Assembly: GCA_951812665.1 (NCBI GenBank)
Contig: CATOST010000032.1
Span: 186,001 to 250,000 of the forward strand
DNA: 64,000 nt
Reading direction: 5' to 3'
Source of the DNA: an uncultured Acidobacteriota bacterium
GTDB lineage: Bacteria; Acidobacteriota; UBA6911; RPQK01; JAJDTT01
Under the pieces are notes generated by a model. That model worked only from the letters and a program-made list of their open reading frames with translations. It made no database searches and was not told where the DNA came from. A program made the translations under genes and the position numbers. Below, piece after piece: positions 50,127 to 59,101 of the stretch; positions within the stretch are counted from its first letter, which is position 1, and each line of letters begins with the position of its first letter.

Positions 50127-50654
50127 GTGGAACACACTCTGGTTCTCAACGCCACCTACGAGCCTCTTCAGATCATCGGTTGGAAACGTGCCGTCCGCAT
50201 GGTCTTCCAGGAGAAGGTCGAAGTGGTGGCCGAATATGACCGCGAGATCCGGAGTGTCTCGAACCGGATCCGGCTCCCCTCGGTCTTGCGCCTTCTACAC
50301 TACGTCAAGCTCCGGCATGGGTGCCACCGGATCAAATTCAGCCGTGACAATCTGTACGCTCGAGACAATTATCGTTGCCAGTATTGCGGCTTGAAGGCGC
50401 CTCTCAACCAGCTCACTTACGATCACGTGATCCCCGTGGCCCAAGGCGGGATCAAAAGCTGGGAAAACATCGTCACCTGCTGCATCCAATGCAACCGGAA
50501 GAAGGGGAATCGCTCTCCGGCGCAGGCCAACCTGAGTCTGCTGAGAATCCCCAAGGCCCCCTCGGGTTTCCCCTTCCGCGTCCGTCTCCTTTTCCGCCAG
50601 CCGGCTGTTCCCGAGAGTTGGAAGGATTACATCTTCTGGCACGGGGGAACCTGA
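50127..50654 (+). CDS. HNH endonuclease family protein
   Basis: The 175-residue protein begins with a conserved domain ('LVLNATYEPLQIIGWKRAVR') found in stand-alone bacterial HNH proteins. The HNH core follows, with a zinc site: 'CQYCGLKAPLNQLTYDHVIP' (about 87-106) and 'WENIVTCCIQCNRKKGNR'. Family members are probably single-domain nucleases of unknown cellular role, often beside housekeeping genes. The GTG start at 50127 is chosen for the conserved beginning. Its stop overlaps the next ATG as TGATG. Confidence 0.85.
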   Translation: MEHTLVLNATYEPLQIIGWKRAVRMVFQEKVEVVAEYDREIRSVSNRIRLPSVLRLLHYVKLRHGCHRIKFSRDNLYARDNYRCQYCGLKAPLNQLTYDHVIPVAQGGIKSWENIVTCCIQCNRKKGNRSPAQANLSLLRIPKAPSGFPFRVRLLFRQPAVPESWKDYIFWHGGT

Positions 50655-51349
50655 TGGACGGGTCTCTGGTGATCTTTTCCCGGTTTCCCCGATTGGGCCG
50701 GGTGAAGACCAGACTGGAGCCGGTGCTGGGTAAGCAGGGTTGCCTGGAACTCCACCAGGCGCTGGTTCTGGACACGATCGAGCGGACGCGTTTCCTGTGC
50801 CGCCGGCACTTTCTGTATCTGAGCGACTCGACCGCACGGGAACGGGCCCGGTTCGCCGAAGCCTGCCGCCTGCCCGCGGATCTGATCATCCGCGGACAGA
50901 CGGGAGCCGACCTGGGAGAGAGATTGTGGGAGGCCTGCCGGCAGGTCGCCGCCGAATCGAAGGAGAAGCCCGTGGTCTTTCTGGGTGCCGACTCCCCTAC
51001 GGTGCCGCGGAAATACATTCGCCAGGCCCTGGCTCAACTTGCGAGACGGCCCGTGGTCCTGGGACCGGCCGAGGACGGAGGGTACTATCTCATCGGTCTT
51101 TCCCAGCCGAGACCGGAACTCTTCTCGAATCTGGATTGGGGCACCGATAAGGTCCTGGAACAGACGCTTCAGAGGTTGGGACCGGGACAATATACGTTGT
51201 TGCCGACCTGGTTCGACGTTGACGACGGCGACGATCTGGCCCGGCTCCACGCGGAGGTCGAGGCAGAGCGACCGAAGGTCTTCCGGCACCTGCGCCTTTG
51301 CCTGCGCCGGCTGGTTCACGAATCAGTTTTCCATCCGGTTTTCCAGTGA
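50654..51349 (+). CDS. TIGR04282-family glycosyltransferase-like protein
   Basis: The ATG at 50654 overlaps the HNH stop by one base. The 231-residue protein has 'LVIFSRFPRLGRVKTRLEPV' (5-24), 'VVFLGADSPTVPRKYIRQAL' (about 116-135) and 'LGPAEDGGYYLIGL' (about 149-162), the nucleotide-sugar-transferase-like fold of TIGR04282 (DUF2064). The family resembles CofC and MobA, but its substrate is unknown. The segment after about 215 is basic. Confidence 0.85.
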   Translation: MDGSLVIFSRFPRLGRVKTRLEPVLGKQGCLELHQALVLDTIERTRFLCRRHFLYLSDSTARERARFAEACRLPADLIIRGQTGADLGERLWEACRQVAAESKEKPVVFLGADSPTVPRKYIRQALAQLARRPVVLGPAEDGGYYLIGLSQPRPELFSNLDWGTDKVLEQTLQRLGPGQYTLLPTWFDVDDGDDLARLHAEVEAERPKVFRHLRLCLRRLVHESVFHPVFQ

Positions 51350-51401
51350 TCCTTTTGACGGCGATTCACGTCTCAACAAGGTACGGTCGGATCGGGCTCG
51401 G

Positions 51402-51431
51402 TTGACCCGAAGCGGCCACCTTGACTAACAT
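51402..51431 (+). promoter_or_regulatory. Candidate promoter for the tonB-like gene
   Basis: TTGACC (51402-51407) and TAACAT (51426-51431) are 18 bases apart and lie about 50 bp before the GTG start. Confidence 0.35.
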
Positions 51432-51480
51432 TGCACCAGTTGTGTGTCCAAGGATCGCGTGAAGGGGTATTGAATCAGCG

Positions 51481-52320
51481 GTGAAGGAATTCCTGGAACG
51501 GCTGTTGGGCCTGAAGGTCCCCGAGGCCCAAATGGAGGGACCGCGAGACCCATATAACATTTATGAGTGGGACCTCGATGACCGGAGGCCGTTGGTGGTC
51601 GCCGCCATCCTGGCCATCCTCTTTCACGCCGTTCTCCTGCTGATGGTCTTCCCCTCCTTCGGCAACACGGTGCTGATACCGACGCAGCAGGTCCTGGTGC
51701 TCAAGAACCTGGCCAAGCCGGCGGCCCTCACCGGGGGCGGCGACCTGCCCAAGGCGGCTCCGCCCAAGCCCAAACCAGTGAGGCCGAAACCCAAGCCGGT
51801 TTTGGTTCCCATCCCCGATCCAACTCCCCGTGACCCCGAACCCATCCGCAAGGAGGAATTGGAAGACGTCCCCCAGGTCCTCAAGCAGATCGTCGCGCAA
51901 TTGAACTTGGACGACATCCAGGCTCCGCCGGGTCGTCCGGGCCGGGGCGGTCAGGGTGAGAGCCGGGGCGAGGGCACGGGAACCGGACCGCTTGCCGGCT
52001 CGGGACCTGCGGCCGGAGACGGCAGCGGCATCTATCGATATGGAAGCGGAGTCACCAACCCCGTCCCCATCGTTCAAACGACTCCCAGTTACACCGACGC
52101 CGCCATTAAAGCCAAGATTCAGGGTGTGGTCTGGCTTCAGGCCATCATCCGTAAGGATGGCAACGTCGACAGCTTCAAGGTCATTCGGGGCTTGGGCCAC
52201 GGATTGGAAGAACAGGCCATCCAGGAGATCGCCACCAACTGGCGCTTTCGACCCGGAATGCTCAACGGGAGTCCCGTGGACGTCCTGGCGACCATCGAAG
52301 TCCAGTTCAATCTGAGGTAG
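51481..52320 (+). CDS. tonB: TonB-family energy transducer
   Basis: The 279-residue protein has a cytoplasmic start, one membrane segment ('LVVAAILAILFHAVLLLMVF', about 38-57), a Pro/Lys-rich span ('KAAPPKPKPVRPKPKPVLVP'), a Gly-rich linker and a C-terminal TonB domain ('AAIKAKIQGVVWLQAIIRKD' about 202-221, then 'AIQEIATNWRFRPGMLNGSP'). It would couple the proton gradient to outer-membrane receptors. The GTG start is preceded only by weak AAGGGG. No exbB or exbD genes are adjacent. Confidence 0.85.
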   Translation: MKEFLERLLGLKVPEAQMEGPRDPYNIYEWDLDDRRPLVVAAILAILFHAVLLLMVFPSFGNTVLIPTQQVLVLKNLAKPAALTGGGDLPKAAPPKPKPVRPKPKPVLVPIPDPTPRDPEPIRKEELEDVPQVLKQIVAQLNLDDIQAPPGRPGRGGQGESRGEGTGTGPLAGSGPAAGDGSGIYRYGSGVTNPVPIVQTTPSYTDAAIKAKIQGVVWLQAIIRKDGNVDSFKVIRGLGHGLEEQAIQEIATNWRFRPGMLNGSPVDVLATIEVQFNLR

Positions 52321-52350
52321 ACGGCGACTCCGGCGTCGTACTTTACGTGA

Positions 52351-52406
52351 ATGGGGGCAACCATTAGGGTGGCCTCTACCAAGGGCAACCACAAGGGTTG
52401 CCCCTA
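52351..52406. repeat. Tandem GGGGCAACC palindromic units
   Basis: Two successive units of about 27 bp are seen. The second is a clean hairpin (52383-52390 with 52396-52403, 5-base loop). The first is the same pattern with several mismatches. A related hairpin lies at 9808-9827. Located between the tonB-like gene and ileS, the clean unit could act as a terminator, although no U run follows. Confidence 0.55.
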
Positions 52407-52422
52407 CGCTATTTTATCCCGC

Positions 52423-52428
52423 TATAAT
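52423..52428 (+). promoter_or_regulatory. TATAAT box of ileS, probably near-leaderless
   Basis: A perfect TATAAT ends 10 bp before the GTG start of ileS. There is no Shine-Dalgarno sequence and no convincing -35. Confidence 0.45.
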
Positions 52429-52438
52429 TCCGGCTCTT

Positions 52439-55214
52439 GTGCGTGAAGAACTCGACCTGAAAGGAACCATCAACCTTCCCAGAACCCGTTTCCGGATGAA
52501 GGCGAACCTGCCCGTTCTGGAGCCGCGGATTCTCAAGACTTGGGAGGAGTCGGGGATTTACGGGAAGATCCGCCAGTCGCGGAAAGGCCGGCCCCTCTTC
52601 ATCCTTCACGACGGCCCCCCCTACGCCAACGGGCATCTCCACGTGGGACACGCCTTGAACAAGATTCTCAAGGATCTCATTGTCCGTTCCAAGACCATGG
52701 AGGGTTTCGATTGTCCTTACGTGCCGGGGTGGGATTGCCATGGGCTGCCCATCGAGATTCAGGTCATGAACCGAAAGCGGGCCGACCTGGACCCGTTGGA
52801 AGTGCGCCGGCGATGCCGCCGGCACGCCGACAAGTTCGTGCGCATCCAGGGGGAAGAGTTCCGCCGCTTGGGCATCACGGGGGACTGGACCGCGCCCTAC
52901 CTGACCATGAGCCGTTCCTATGAAGCCGAGACGGCTCGCCTACTGGGTGATTTCGTTCGCCGGGGAAACGTTTACAAGGGTCTGAAGCCGGTTCATTGGT
53001 GCATTCACTGCGAGACGGCTTTGGCCGAGGCCGAAGTGGAGTATTCAGAACATGTAAGCCCCTCGGTCTACGTCCGGTTTCCGGTGACGGGAGGACTTCA
53101 CGGGCTGGACGTCGGAGCCCGGCCCGTCTCGGTTCTGATCTGGACCACGACCCCTTGGACCCTCCCCGCCAACCTGGGTCTCTGCTTTCATCCCGACTTC
53201 GAATACGCGTTGTTGGAGACCGGGGACGATGTCTTCATCCTGGCTGCCGATCTGGTTCCCCGCGTGTCCAAAGAGTGTGATTTGGGTGACCACCGGATTC
53301 TGGGACGGCTCCGGGGAGCCGCCCTCGGTGGTCTCGAGTGCCGCCATCCATGGATTCCGCGCCGGTCCGCGGTCGTCTTCGGGAATCACGTCACCCTGGA
53401 ACAGGGCACCGGAGTGGTTCATACCGCGCCCGGACATGGAGAAGAGGACTACCGTCTGGGGGTCGACAACGGTCTTGAGATCTATTGTCCGGTGGACGAC
53501 TCGGGCCGGTTCCTGCCGGAGGTGGATCACTTCGGGGGCATGCCCGTGTTCGAGGCCAACCCTTCCATCAACGCCCTTATGGCCCGGGAAGGACATCTGG
53601 TCTGCGAAGGGCCGTTCCAGCACAGTTATCCTCATTGCTGGCGCTGTCACAACCCGGTCATTTTTCGCGCCACGGCCCAGTGGTTCATCAGCATGGACCG
53701 GGAAGACCTGCGCGGCCGGGCCCTGCGCGAGATCTCCAGGGTGAAGTGGCTACCGTCCTGGGGCCGGGAGCGGATCCACAACATGATCTCCAGCCGGCCG
53801 GACTGGTGCATCAGCCGGCAGAGAACCTGGGGCGTTCCAATCGTCGCCTTCTACTGCCAGCGCTGCGGAAAGATCCTGCTGGAGAGCGACGTCATCGAAC
53901 ATGTGTCGCAGGTCTTCGAGCGGGAGGGAGCCGACGCCTGGTACCGGAGGCCTGCATCAGAGTTGCTTCCGGAAGGCTTCCGTTGCGCTTGCGGAAGTCA
54001 GGAATTCGAGAAAGAAAAGGACATATTGGATGTCTGGTTCGACTCTGGGGTCAGCCATCACGTATTGCGGAATACACCCGGACTCGACTGGCCTGCGGAT
54101 CTCTATCTCGAGGGCGGAGATCAGTTCCGGGGCTGGTTCCACAGCTCCTTGCTGGTCGGGGTCGGCGTCAGCAACGGAGCTCCGTACAAGTCAGTCCTTT
54201 GTCATGGCTGGACCCTGGATTCCGACGGGAAGGCCATGTCCAAATCCCGGGGCAACGTCATTTCGCCCCAGGACATCACCAAGCGGGACGGAGCCGAGAT
54301 CCTGCGTCTCTGGGGTCGCGGTCTCCATCGACTACACCGAGGACGTCCGCCTGGGAGAGGAGATCCTTTCCCGGCTCCGGGACGCCTACCGCAAGCTGAG
54401 AAATACGAGCCGCTTCCTCTTGGGCAACCTTCACGACTTTTCTCCGGAAATGGCCGTCCCGGACGGGGAACTGCTGGAGTTGGATCGATGGGCTCTGGCT
54501 CATACCGCTGCCACGGCCCGGCGAGTGGAGGAGGCCTACCGGAATTTCGAGTTTCACACCGTCTACCATTCCCTCTACCACTTCTGTGTCGTAGGGCTTT
54601 CCAGTTTTTATCTCGACGTTCTCAAGGATCGCCTCTACGTCTCGGCGGCCGATTCCAGAGAACGAAGGTCGGCCCAGACGGCCCTGTTCCGGATCGCGGA
54701 CGCATTGGTCCGGCTGCTGGCTCCGATCCTGCCCTTTACCACGACGCAGATCTGGGAAGAACTCCACGGTCAGGACCCTCCCGCCGAGTCGGTCCACATG
54801 GCCGAGTTCTCACGGGAGCTGGACCGGTATGAGAACCTCGAGCTTCTGGAGCGGTGGGAGCCGCTCCTGCGGATCCGCCACCAGGTCAGCAAATCACTCG
54901 AGGAATGCCGCCAGGAAAAGCTCATTGGGAATTCGTTGGAGGCGTCGGTCAGGATCGAGGCCGGCGCGGAGACTTGCAAGTACCTCGGCCGGTTTGCGGA
55001 GGATCTGGCCGCGGTCTTCATCGTCTCCGAAGTTGAGATCGAACAGAGGGAGGACTTGGCCGTGGATGAGACGCGGATCACGGTGACCAGAACCCAGTCG
55101 GAGAAATGCGCACGGTGCTGGAATCATCGACGCTCGGTGGGGACCCATACCGATCTCCCGCAAGTCTGCTCCCGTTGCCATTCGGTGTTGAAACAGATCG
55201 GTGCCCTCAGTTGA
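52439..55214 (+). CDS. ileS: Isoleucyl-tRNA synthetase, with an apparent +1 frameshift
   Basis: The gene reads in one frame from GTG 52439 through 'PPYANGHLHVGHALNKIL' (HIGH site), the editing domain ('TTPWTLPANLG') and 'KAMSKSRGNVI' (KMSKS site). It then continues in another frame from about 54316: 'SIDYTEDVRLGEEILSRL' to the zinc-binding end 'CARCWNHRRS...VCSRCHSVL'. Removing one G from the run of four at 54312-54315 restores 'LRLWVAVSIDYTEDV' and a normal 924-residue enzyme. As no other ileS is visible and the enzyme is essential, a sequencing error or a very recent mutation is likely. The end overlaps a possible early start of the next gene. Confidence 0.9.
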
Positions 55215-55272
55215 AGTCCGGGGTAGTGGGAAACGATTTCTTTCGGAAGCGATTCTTGCGCTGGAGAAGACG

Positions 55273-56532
55273 ATGAAACTCTTGGCGATCGGAGTGGCGG
55301 CAGTCGTACTGGTGCTCGATCTCCTCACCAAGTGGTGGGTCAAGAACACCGCCTGGCTGCACTACTACAAGGTCATCGATGGATTCTTCACGATCCACTT
55401 CGTCCGCAACGAGGGCATTGCATTCGGTTTGTTCCATTCCAATCCATCGGCCTGGAAACCGGTGATCCTTTCTTTCCTGGCCGTCGCAGCGGCGATCATG
55501 GTGCTGTATTACATCTGGACCAGTCCTCCCGAGGAAAGAGGGGTCCAATTGTTTCTGGGGCTCCTGTTGGGAGGGATCCTGGGGAATTTCTGCGACCGGC
55601 TGTCGCGTGGGTATGTCGTCGATTTTCTGGAGTTTCACTGGCAGGACCGTTTCGCCTGGCCGACCTTCAATCTGGCCGATGCCGCAATTACCTGCGGTGT
55701 CGCGGCGATTCTCTACCAGGGCTTTTTCGGAACCGGAAGCGGGGACGGGGCCGCGAACCGTTCCCGCCCGAGAAACTCCGGTTCCTTGGGTGCGATTCTT
55801 CTGGCAGGTATGCTCTCGGTGCCCCTGCTGGGACAATCGTCCTCCCCCGGGGCGCAAGAAATCGTGGACCGCGTCCAGGAGCGGTACGAGCGGGTCGAAA
55901 GCTTCGCCGCCGATTTTCGGCAGGTTTTCCAGTCGCAGGGGGTCTATTTCGAGAGCGACTGGGGAGAGGGGATCCTGCTGATGAAGCGCCCCGGAAAGAT
56001 GTACTGGGAATACCAGCGTCCCTCCAGGAAGCTGTTCGTAGCCGACGGCAAACAGGCCTTCTTCTACGTTCCCAGTGAGAATCAGGTGACGATCTCCGAT
56101 CTGGACCCGGACACCGCGGATACGCCGCTGCTTTTTCTGCTGGGACCCAAACGGATCCGGGACAACTTCCTGGTGCAATTCGAGACCGGGGAAGGGCCGT
56201 TGGGCGAATCCAACCTGCTCCTTCGCTTGACGCCCATTCAGGCCCGGCCTGAATTCAGCTATCTACTGTTGGAGCTGTCCCCCAAGACTTATCTCATCCA
56301 CAGACTGTCCGTAGTCGAGCCTATCGGGAACCGGAACGACTACATCTTCAGCCGTTTCCGGGAGAACGTGAAGATTCGAGACAAGCAGTTCCGCCTGGAG
56401 TTGCCGGACGGAGTGGAGATCATCCGAATCGGATCCGGCGCCGGATTCAGGCCGCAGGAAGGTCCCGCACGGTCTCCCCATCGAAGTCGGCTCGACACCG
56501 GGCTGGAGACACAAAGGAGAGTGCCGATTTGA
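55273..56532 (+). CDS. lspA-lolA: Fusion of prolipoprotein signal peptidase and lipoprotein carrier LolA
   Basis: The ATG at 55273 follows GGAGAAG. Residues 1 to about 155 are signal peptidase II, with four membrane segments, 'VRNEGIAFGLF', 'GNFCDRL' (catalytic Asp108) and 'FNLADAAI' (Asp136). With no stop codon the frame continues through a basic, signal-peptide-like stretch (RSRPRNSGS, then hydrophobic 172-187). Next comes a LolA domain from about 194: 'FAADFRQVFQSQGVYFESDW', 'LLMKRPGKMYWEYQRPSRKL', 'VADGKQAFFYVPSENQVTIS'. LspA cuts lipoprotein signal peptides; LolA ferries lipoproteins across the periplasm. The 419-residue chain would tether LolA to the inner membrane unless signal peptidase I cleaves it, or LolA starts internally (TTG 55786, no ribosome-binding site). 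Confidence 0.85.
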   Translation: MKLLAIGVAAVVLVLDLLTKWWVKNTAWLHYYKVIDGFFTIHFVRNEGIAFGLFHSNPSAWKPVILSFLAVAAAIMVLYYIWTSPPEERGVQLFLGLLLGGILGNFCDRLSRGYVVDFLEFHWQDRFAWPTFNLADAAITCGVAAILYQGFFGTGSGDGAANRSRPRNSGSLGAILLAGMLSVPLLGQSSSPGAQEIVDRVQERYERVESFAADFRQVFQSQGVYFESDWGEGILLMKRPGKMYWEYQRPSRKLFVADGKQAFFYVPSENQVTISDLDPDTADTPLLFLLGPKRIRDNFLVQFETGEGPLGESNLLLRLTPIQARPEFSYLLLELSPKTYLIHRLSVVEPIGNRNDYIFSRFRENVKIRDKQFRLELPDGVEIIRIGSGAGFRPQEGPARSPHRSRLDTGLETQRRVPI

Positions 56533-57533
56533 GCGAGATTCGGGCGAACATAACGGCCGTGGGGATGTACGTTCCGGAGAAGCGGGTCACGAACCAAGAC
56601 TTGAGCCGGGTTCTGGACACTTCCGACAGGTGGATTCGAGATCGAACCGGGATCTCTGAACGCCGGATTGCCGGCAAGGACGAGGCCAACAGCGACCTTT
56701 CGGTTCGAGCCATCCAAAACGCTTTGGAAGGCACGCCGCATCGCCCTGAAGATATCGACCTCATCATTGTCACCACCGTAACTCCGGACATGATGTTTCC
56801 TTCGACCGCCTGCCGGATCCAGGAAAAGATCGGGGCCGGGAACGCGTGGGGATTCGATCTGTCCGGCGCCTGCTCCGGGTTCCTTTTCGGTCTCTCGACG
56901 GCTGCGCAGTTCATTCGGACGGGAACCCACAAGAAGGTCCTGGTGGTGGGAACCGACGTGATGAGCTCCATCATCGACTTCGAGGATCGGGCCACCTGCG
57001 TTCTCTTCGGAGACGGTGCCGGTGCCGTCCTCCTGGAGCCTACCGAGGAGGAGGAGACGGGCATCCTGGACGCGACCCTGGGGTGCGACGGGTCAGGAGG
57101 GAAATTCCTGTTCATGCCGGCCGGAGGGAGTCACCGCCCCGCGAGCCACGAAACCGTGGACAAGCGAATGCACTATGTCCATCAGGACGGCAGGAACGTC
57201 TTCAAGTTCGCGGTCCGGGTCATGTGCGAGACTTCGGTCGGATTGCTCCGGCGAAACGGCATTCCCACCGATAAGCTGTCGCTTTTCGTCCCCCACCAAG
57301 CCAACCTGCGAATCATCAAGTCATCCATGAGGCGCCTGAAATTGAGAGAGGAACAGGTTGCAGTCAACATCGACCGCTATGCCAACACCACGGCGGCGAC
57401 CATCCCCACCTGTCTGGCCGAAGCTCACCGGCAGGGACGATTGAAGAAGCGGGACAAGATCCTCATGGTCTCCTTCGGAGCCGGATTCACCTGGGGAGGG
57501 ATTCTTCTCGGCTGGGGAATGGATCCGCCGTAG
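56529..57533 (+). CDS. fabH: 3-oxoacyl-ACP synthase III
   Basis: The TTG start at 56529 overlaps the lolA stop (TTGA) and follows AAAGGAGAG, so translation is coupled. The 334-residue protein has the catalytic triad Cys115 ('DLSGACSGFLFGL'), His256 ('LFVPHQANLRI') and Asn286 ('NIDRYANTTAATIP'), plus the glycine-rich end 'LMVSFGAGFTWGGILLGW'. It starts type II fatty-acid synthesis from acyl-CoA and malonyl-ACP. Other fab genes are not present in this window. Confidence 0.95.
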   Translation: MSEIRANITAVGMYVPEKRVTNQDLSRVLDTSDRWIRDRTGISERRIAGKDEANSDLSVRAIQNALEGTPHRPEDIDLIIVTTVTPDMMFPSTACRIQEKIGAGNAWGFDLSGACSGFLFGLSTAAQFIRTGTHKKVLVVGTDVMSSIIDFEDRATCVLFGDGAGAVLLEPTEEEETGILDATLGCDGSGGKFLFMPAGGSHRPASHETVDKRMHYVHQDGRNVFKFAVRVMCETSVGLLRRNGIPTDKLSLFVPHQANLRIIKSSMRRLKLREEQVAVNIDRYANTTAATIPTCLAEAHRQGRLKKRDKILMVSFGAGFTWGGILLGWGMDPP

Positions 57534-57584
57534 GCCGCGTGTCTGGGCGGGCGTACCCCCAGTGAGATACTCAGGCTGATGGCG

Positions 57585-58109
57585 TCAGATGAAGAGTTCC
57601 TCTTCAGGCGACTTGGTTCCGGGCTTCTTCCCTCGCCGCCCCCATAGAAACGATAGCCCCGACTGGATCCCTTTGAAGAAGGAACCGATTTCCAGAACGG
57701 GTCTCAAGACGTCCTTCTGAATCACTTCGCTGGTCTGCTCGAACTTTTCGACGGTGTCGGTGACGAGGCCGTCCACTCTCTGGGCCTGATCGTGGCCCAG
57801 CCGAATCACTTCCTTCACCAGACCATCCACCTCTTCGGTGGTTCTTCGGAAAGCGCCCATCACGAAGCGGACATTGTCGTTGAACTCGTTGCCGAGCTGC
57901 CGCACCGGCTCCAGACTCTCGGACACTTGGGTCAATTTGGTGCTGACGGACTCGACAGCCGCTTGCAGCCTCCGGGTCTCCTGCTGGAGCTCCTCGGCCA
58001 TCTTTCGAACCGTCTGAGCCGCCCGCCACACGGATAGGGCTTGGAGGGTCATTGAGATGGCGGTAATGCCGATGAACAGGAGGAGCAGGACTTCAGCGCT
58101 CAAGTGCAT
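57585..58109 (-). CDS. DUF948-family membrane protein
   Basis: The 174-residue protein has an N-terminal membrane helix ('VLLLLFIGITAISMTLQALS', about 7-26). A long coiled coil runs from about 35 to 130 ('AEELQQETRRLQAAVESVST'), and a short basic end follows. This is the DUF948 pattern, usually found beside YtxH-like proteins, as here. The role is unknown; an envelope or stress function is often proposed. It converges with fabH across a 51-bp gap. Confidence 0.8.
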   Translation of the reverse strand: MHLSAEVLLLLFIGITAISMTLQALSVWRAAQTVRKMAEELQQETRRLQAAVESVSTKLTQVSESLEPVRQLGNEFNDNVRFVMGAFRRTTEEVDGLVKEVIRLGHDQAQRVDGLVTDTVEKFEQTSEVIQKDVLRPVLEIGSFFKGIQSGLSFLWGRRGKKPGTKSPEEELFI

Positions 58110-58187
58110 TCCCCACGGTTAGGACCGAATCGAACGAGGGACGGTGCTCCGTCCTCGGAATCAAGACGCGTTGTCTTCGTCCGGACC

Positions 58188-58523
58188 TCAGTCGGCGGAC
58201 TCTTCCTGTGTCTCCGTCTCGCCCCGATAGGTCCGGCGTGCGGCATCCAGGACGACTCCGAGTTGCTCCTTCTTCTTCCGGAGACTCTCCCTTTCCCGGT
58301 TCAGGGTCTGACTGGCCTTGCCGGCAAGCTCTCGCCCCCTCTCCTCCAATGTGTCCCTGCCTTCCCGGAGCCTTCGACCGGCCTTGTCAGCGCCCTCTCG
58401 GGCTTTGCCTTCCAACAGGCCCCGAGTCTCTTCACCTGACTGGGGGGCCAGCAACAGCGCCACACACGCGCCCACAAAGCTGCCGATGAGAAAATAGACC
58501 AGCTTGTCTCCACTTGAGGCCAT
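58188..58523 (-). CDS. YtxH-like protein
   Basis: The 111-residue protein has the YtxH start 'LVYFLIGSFVGACVALLLAP' (8-27), which forms a membrane segment ending in 'QSGEETRGLLEGKAREGADK', then a charged helical region. Its role is unknown. It lies 78 bp upstream of the DUF948 gene on the same strand and the two are probably cotranscribed. Confidence 0.8.
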   Translation of the reverse strand: MASSGDKLVYFLIGSFVGACVALLLAPQSGEETRGLLEGKAREGADKAGRRLREGRDTLEERGRELAGKASQTLNRERESLRKKKEQLGVVLDAARRTYRGETETQEESAD

Positions 58524-58750
58524 AGCCGTTACTCCTTCCGGTCCCGGTCCGGATCCATCAGTTCAAGGTTATCATAGGCAGGATGAGGCGTGACGAAGGA
58601 GGAGGAGCAGGTGCGGGAACGGGATCTGCCCGGCAGAACGATATGGTGGCTGATTCCTGCTATTCCGCTCGATGAGCTCCCTCTGCGGCCGGGTTTGTGG
58701 AGGCAGACGGGTCTCGGGTAGAATACCGGGCGTTACGGAAGGAAGCTGCG

Positions 58751-58993
58751 GTGATCAAGGATTTGCTGCCCAGACAGGTCGTGTGCAACGAAAGAAATGC
58801 CAAAGGCAAGCCCTGCCACGGCAAGTTGAAACGATATTATCCGTTTGCCGGATACTACAACGAGCCCGATAAAACGCTCCGGCAGGAAATCGAGAGCGAG
58901 TTCGGAAAGAAAAAGACTTTGGTGCTGCTCAAGTGCGAGGAGTGCGCCGTCGTATTCCGGCTGCCTGGGGAATTGAAGGTCAAGTTCGGCTGA
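58751..58993 (+). CDS. Small zinc-ribbon-like protein (80 aa)
   Basis: A GTG at 58751 with GGAAG upstream begins 'VIKDLLPRQVVCNERNAKGK'. The protein has a first Cys pair (C12 and C20) and a later CEEC, arranged as a zinc ribbon, and a central 'LKRYYPFAGYYNEPDKTLRQ'. A candidate -10 (TAGAAT, 58719-58724) lies upstream. Function unknown. The 227-bp gap before it has nothing else that I recognise. Confidence 0.65.
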   Translation: MIKDLLPRQVVCNERNAKGKPCHGKLKRYYPFAGYYNEPDKTLRQEIESEFGKKKTLVLLKCEECAVVFRLPGELKVKFG

Positions 58994-59101
58994 ACCGAGT
59001 CCGGACCCCGCACCAATTACTGCGTAGTACTTATTCTGCTTTCATCTCACGGGACTGCTGGTCGCGTCTGCCAGCGGCCCCTGTCTGCCGTCGCGCTCCA
59101 G

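Noticed and set aside
50375-50653. Upstream extension of the TIGR04282 protein
   Set aside because: It overlaps the HNH gene in another frame; the family start and the TGATG overlap support the ATG at 50654.
55201-55272. GTG start at 55201 for the lspA-lolA gene
   Set aside because: It overlaps the ileS end and adds residues not seen in LspA; the ATG at 55273 has GGAGAAG upstream.
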